A stretch of 8,518 nucleotides of DNA from Pseudomonadota bacterium (lineage in GTDB: Bacteria; Pseudomonadota; Alphaproteobacteria; Rhizobiales; Xanthobacteraceae), in NCBI GenBank assembly GCA_021779635.1, contig JAJYAH010000265.1, positions 1-8,518 on the forward strand, read 5' to 3'. Under the pieces are notes generated by a model. The model saw nothing but the letters and a program-made list of their open reading frames with translations, did no database searches and was not told the DNA's origin. Positions 6,621 through 8,518 of the stretch are shown here, piece by piece. Each line of letters starts with the position of its first letter. The first letter of the stretch is position 1. The translations under genes were made by a program, and so were the position numbers.

Positions 6621-6661
6621 GATGGCGCTGAAACCCTTGATGCGCGCGAAGAGGCGATGCA

Positions 6662-8221
6662 ATGGCTACGTCCGGTGACAAGTTTGCCGATACCGCGGAG
6701 AGAATTTTCATCGGAAAGGGGGATCAGCCAGCCTGGCTGACACTCGCGCTTGGAAATCGCCACGGTCTTGTCACCGGCGCCACCGGAACCGGAAAAACCG
6801 TCTCGCTGCAGGTGATGGCTGAGGGATTTGCGCGCGCGGGAGTTCCGGTGTTCGCGGCCGATATCAAGGGAGACCTTTCAGGCATCTCCGAAGTTGGGGA
6901 ACCCAAGGATTTTATCGTCAAGCGGGCCGCCGATATGGGCCTCGCCTTCCAGCCCGACCAGTTTTCGACGGTTTTTTGGGACGTGTTCGGCGAGCAGGGT
7001 CATCCGGTGCGTGCCACAGTCTCGGAGATGGGTCCGTTGCTGCTGTCGCGGATGATGGATCTGAACGAGGTCCAGGAGGGCGTGCTCAACATCGCGTTCA
7101 GGGTGGCCGACGAGCAGGGATTGTTGCTGCTCGACATGAAGGACTTGCGGGCGATCCTGTCTTTCATCGCAGAACATGCTGCCGAACTAACCACGCAATA
7201 CGGGAACGTCTCGAAGCAGACGGTGGGAACCATCCAGCGCCAGCTCCTGGTTCTGGAAAATCAGGGCGGCGCCAAATTTTTCGGCGAGCCGGCGCTGGCG
7301 CTGAAGGATTTCATGCGCACCGACCGCGACGGCCGGGGCATGGTCAACATACTGGTGGCGGACAAGCTGATGCAGAGCCCCCAGTTGTATGCGACCTTCC
7401 TGTTGTGGATGCTGTCCGAACTCTTCGAACAATTGCCGGAGGTCGGCGACCCGCCGAAACCCAAGCTCGTGTTCTTTTTCGACGAGGCGCATCTGTTGTT
7501 CAACGATGCGCCCAAGCCGCTGATGGACAAGATCGAGCAGGTCGTCCGGCTGATACGCTCGAAAGGCGTCGGGGTTTATTTCGTGACGCAAAACCCGGTC
7601 GACGTGCCGGACAAGGTGCTCGGCCAGCTGGGCAACCGCGTGCAGCATGCCTTGAGGGCCTTCACCCCGCGCGACCAGAAAGCCGTCATGGCGGCGGCGC
7701 AGACGTTCCGGCCCAATCCGAAGCTCGATACCGCCAAGGTCATCATGGAATTAGGCAAGGGCGAAGCGCTGGTTTCGTTCCTGGAAGGCAACGGCACCCC
7801 CGCGATGGTCGAGCGCGTCATGATCCGGCCGCCGTCGGCCCGGATCGGACCGATCACACCCGAGGAACGCAAGGCGATCATGGACATGAGCCCGGTAAAG
7901 GGCAAATACGACACCACGATCGATTCCGAATCCGCCTATGAGGTGCTGCAAAAGCGCGTGGCCGGATCCGCGACGGCCGCGGGCGGCGGGGGGATTCTCG
8001 GACAGATCGGTGCGATCGTCGGTACGATTTTCGGAACCGGGGTCCGGCGCGGCAAGATGTCGACCGGCCAGGTCATCGCGCGGAGCGTCACGCGTTCGGT
8101 CACCAATCAGGTGGTCGGCGGGGTCGTCGCCGACCTCGGCAAATCGGTAGGCGGCTCGATCGGCGGTTCGGTTGGCCGCGCTCTGGTCCGCGGCGCGCTT
8201 GGCGGCCTGCTGCGACGGTAG
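6662..8221 (+). CDS. DUF853 / YjgR-type HerA-FtsK-like P-loop ATPase
   Basis: The 519-residue protein matches E. coli YjgR and the DUF853 family (about 500 residues) along its length. These belong to the HerA/FtsK superfamily of ring-forming motor ATPases; their job in bacteria is unknown. Visible parts are the Walker A GATGTGKT (residues 39-46), the following [12 protein letters not shown] (64-75), Walker [13 protein letters not shown] with Asp274-Glu275, and a family segment [24 protein letters not shown] (about residues 314-337) that likely carries sensor or arginine-finger residues. The C-terminal 80 residues are glycine-rich, with GxxxG patterns at 450-458 and a strict [13 protein letters not shown] at 493-505, probably packing helices or touching membrane. 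GAAGAGG 7 nt before the ATG fixes the start. It is transcribed alone, diverging from the small hypothetical gene; no HerA-partner nuclease (NurA, SIR2 or similar) is next to it, so nothing here marks it as a defence gene. Confidence 0.93.
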   Translation: MATSGDKFADTAERIFIGKGDQPAWLTLALGNRHGLVTGATGTGKTVSLQVMAEGFARAGVPVFAADIKGDLSGISEVGEPKDFIVKRAADMGLAFQPDQFSTVFWDVFGEQGHPVRATVSEMGPLLLSRMMDLNEVQEGVLNIAFRVADEQGLLLLDMKDLRAILSFIAEHAAELTTQYGNVSKQTVGTIQRQLLVLENQGGAKFFGEPALALKDFMRTDRDGRGMVNILVADKLMQSPQLYATFLLWMLSELFEQLPEVGDPPKPKLVFFFDEAHLLFNDAPKPLMDKIEQVVRLIRSKGVGVYFVTQNPVDVPDKVLGQLGNRVQHALRAFTPRDQKAVMAAAQTFRPNPKLDTAKVIMELGKGEALVSFLEGNGTPAMVERVMIRPPSARIGPITPEERKAIMDMSPVKGKYDTTIDSESAYEVLQKRVAGSATAAGGGGILGQIGAIVGTIFGTGVRRGKMSTGQVIARSVTRSVTNQVVGGVVADLGKSVGGSIGGSVGRALVRGALGGLLRR

Positions 8222-8244
8222 TATTTCGCTGCGACGCGGTCTCC

Positions 8245-8260
8245 TTCCGATTCTTCGGAA
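8245..8260. other. Short hairpin after the ATPase gene
   Basis: TTCCGA (8245-8250) and TCGGAA (8255-8260) form a perfect 6-bp stem with a TTCT loop, 24 nt after the ATPase stop. No T-run follows on the plus strand, so on its own it is not an intrinsic terminator; it might protect the 3' end of the message. Confidence 0.35.
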
Positions 8261-8287
8261 AATGCGCCGCCGAGATATCCATCGTTG

Positions 8288-8314
8288 CGAGCTCCGCTCG
8301 ATGTTCTTTATTTT
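8288..8314 (+). terminator. Possible weak intrinsic terminator of the ATPase gene
   Basis: CGAGC (8288-8292) and GCTCG (8296-8300) form a 5-bp GC-rich stem with a TCC loop, followed by a T-rich tract ATGTTCTTTATTTT (8301-8314). The stem is short and the T tract is broken, so termination may be inefficient or need Rho. It lies between two genes on the same strand and ends 39 nt before the next start codon, so partial read-through into the peptidase gene is possible. Confidence 0.35.
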
Positions 8315-8353
8315 GAAGACACAGTAACCCCAACCGACCGAGGGAAGATTGGA

Positions 8354-8518
8354 ATGTCCACCGCGCCGCAACTACAACCGGTCCTCGATCGCATCGATGC
8401 CGATTTCGATAACAGCCTTGAGCGGCTGTTTGCCCTGCTGCGGATCAAGTCGATCTCGGCCGATCCGGCCTTTGCCGGAGATTGCAAGGCGGCTGCCGAT
8501 CATCTGGCAGCTGATATC
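8354..8518 (+). CDS. Probable M20-family metallopeptidase (dipeptidase-like), first 55 residues; gene runs off the right edge
   Basis: The frame opens with ATG, preceded at 8 nt by GAGGGA, and is open to the window end. The visible protein has a helical N-terminus leading to LERLFALLRIKSISADPAF (residues 22-40) and then CKAAADHLAADI. This matches the start of M20/M25/M40 zinc peptidases (the ArgE, DapE and CPG2 group), where a helix with a LxxLLxIxSxSxDP pattern precedes the first metal-binding segment. Metal ligands lie further on, outside the window, so the subfamily and substrate cannot be told. In related bacteria the full protein is usually about 450-470 residues. It follows the ATPase gene by 132 bp on the same strand; a functional link is not evident. 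Confidence 0.75.
   Translation, partial: MSTAPQLQPVLDRIDADFDNSLERLFALLRIKSISADPAFAGDCKAAADHLAADI

Larger units (their letters stand above)
6313..6661. other. Divergent intergenic region (349 bp) between the small hypothetical gene and the HerA-like ATPase gene
   Basis: No convincing gene lies here. A reverse frame open across 6324-6662 and short forward frames exist, but their products show no recognisable domain and their coding bias is poor. The stretch is less GC-rich than its surroundings between about 6340 and 6500, as expected of promoters firing both ways. It holds two short repeat sets (6436-6489 and 6533-6570) and a possible -10 box at 6615-6620 for the rightward gene. For the leftward gene I see only a weak TTGTAA/CAAGAT pair with a 17-bp spacer (reverse strand, about 6388-6360). 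No terminator is apparent or expected between divergent genes. Confidence 0.6.

Noticed and set aside
6324..6662. 112-codon reverse open frame filling the divergent intergenic region
   Set aside because: It starts inside the ATPase ribosome-binding region, crosses a 19-bp tandem repeat that shifts phase, has no convincing ribosome-binding site and no recognisable domain.
6662..8221. HerA-type anti-phage defence gene
   Set aside because: The match is to the DUF853/YjgR branch, and no partner nuclease, SIR2, DUF4297 or other defence gene is adjacent; neighbours are core metabolic genes.

Overview
The window looks like chromosomal DNA of an alphaproteobacterium, most likely of the Bradyrhizobium/Rhodopseudomonas group. 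The reasons are high GC with strong GC3 bias in the genes, protein sequences typical of Rhizobiales, a folP-folB-folK cluster next to a two-subunit methylmalonyl-CoA mutase, and a palindromic intergenic repeat of a type common in that group. The genus is inferred from memory of these families, not from a search.

Minus strand, read right to left from about 6.3 kb to 1: a small conserved protein of unknown function (6312-5947); a DUF4332 helix-hairpin-helix protein (5923-5516); the folate genes folP, folB and folK (5449-3704, overlapping each other); the methylmalonyl-CoA mutase small subunit (3610-1745); a GFA/CENP-V-fold zinc protein (1741-1277); a REP-like palindrome; and the large, catalytic mutase subunit (1125 to the window edge, C-terminal half missing). 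All eight genes point the same way with gaps of at most about 150 bp, so they could form one or more operons. The folate trio is almost certainly translationally coupled. It makes the pterin half of dihydrofolate: FolB (dihydroneopterin to 6-hydroxymethyl-dihydropterin), FolK (pyrophosphorylation), FolP (joining to p-aminobenzoate). The mutase converts methylmalonyl-CoA to succinyl-CoA, using adenosylcobalamin, at the end of propionyl-CoA metabolism.

Plus strand: a gene-free divergent region of 349 bp (6313-6661), with a 19-bp tandem duplication and other short repeats, precedes a complete DUF853/YjgR-type HerA-FtsK-like ATPase (6662-8221). After a 132-bp gap with hairpins comes the first 55 codons of a probable M20-family peptidase (8354 to the window edge).

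Most of this is ordinary core metabolism, and I see no phage, transposon, CRISPR array, tRNA or rRNA. No clear undescribed multi-gene system stands out. The points most worth a second look are the GFA gene placed between the two mutase subunit genes, the palindrome abutting the ribosome-binding site of the large subunit, the repeat-bearing divergent control region, and the glycine-zipper segments in the two proteins encoded on either side of it.
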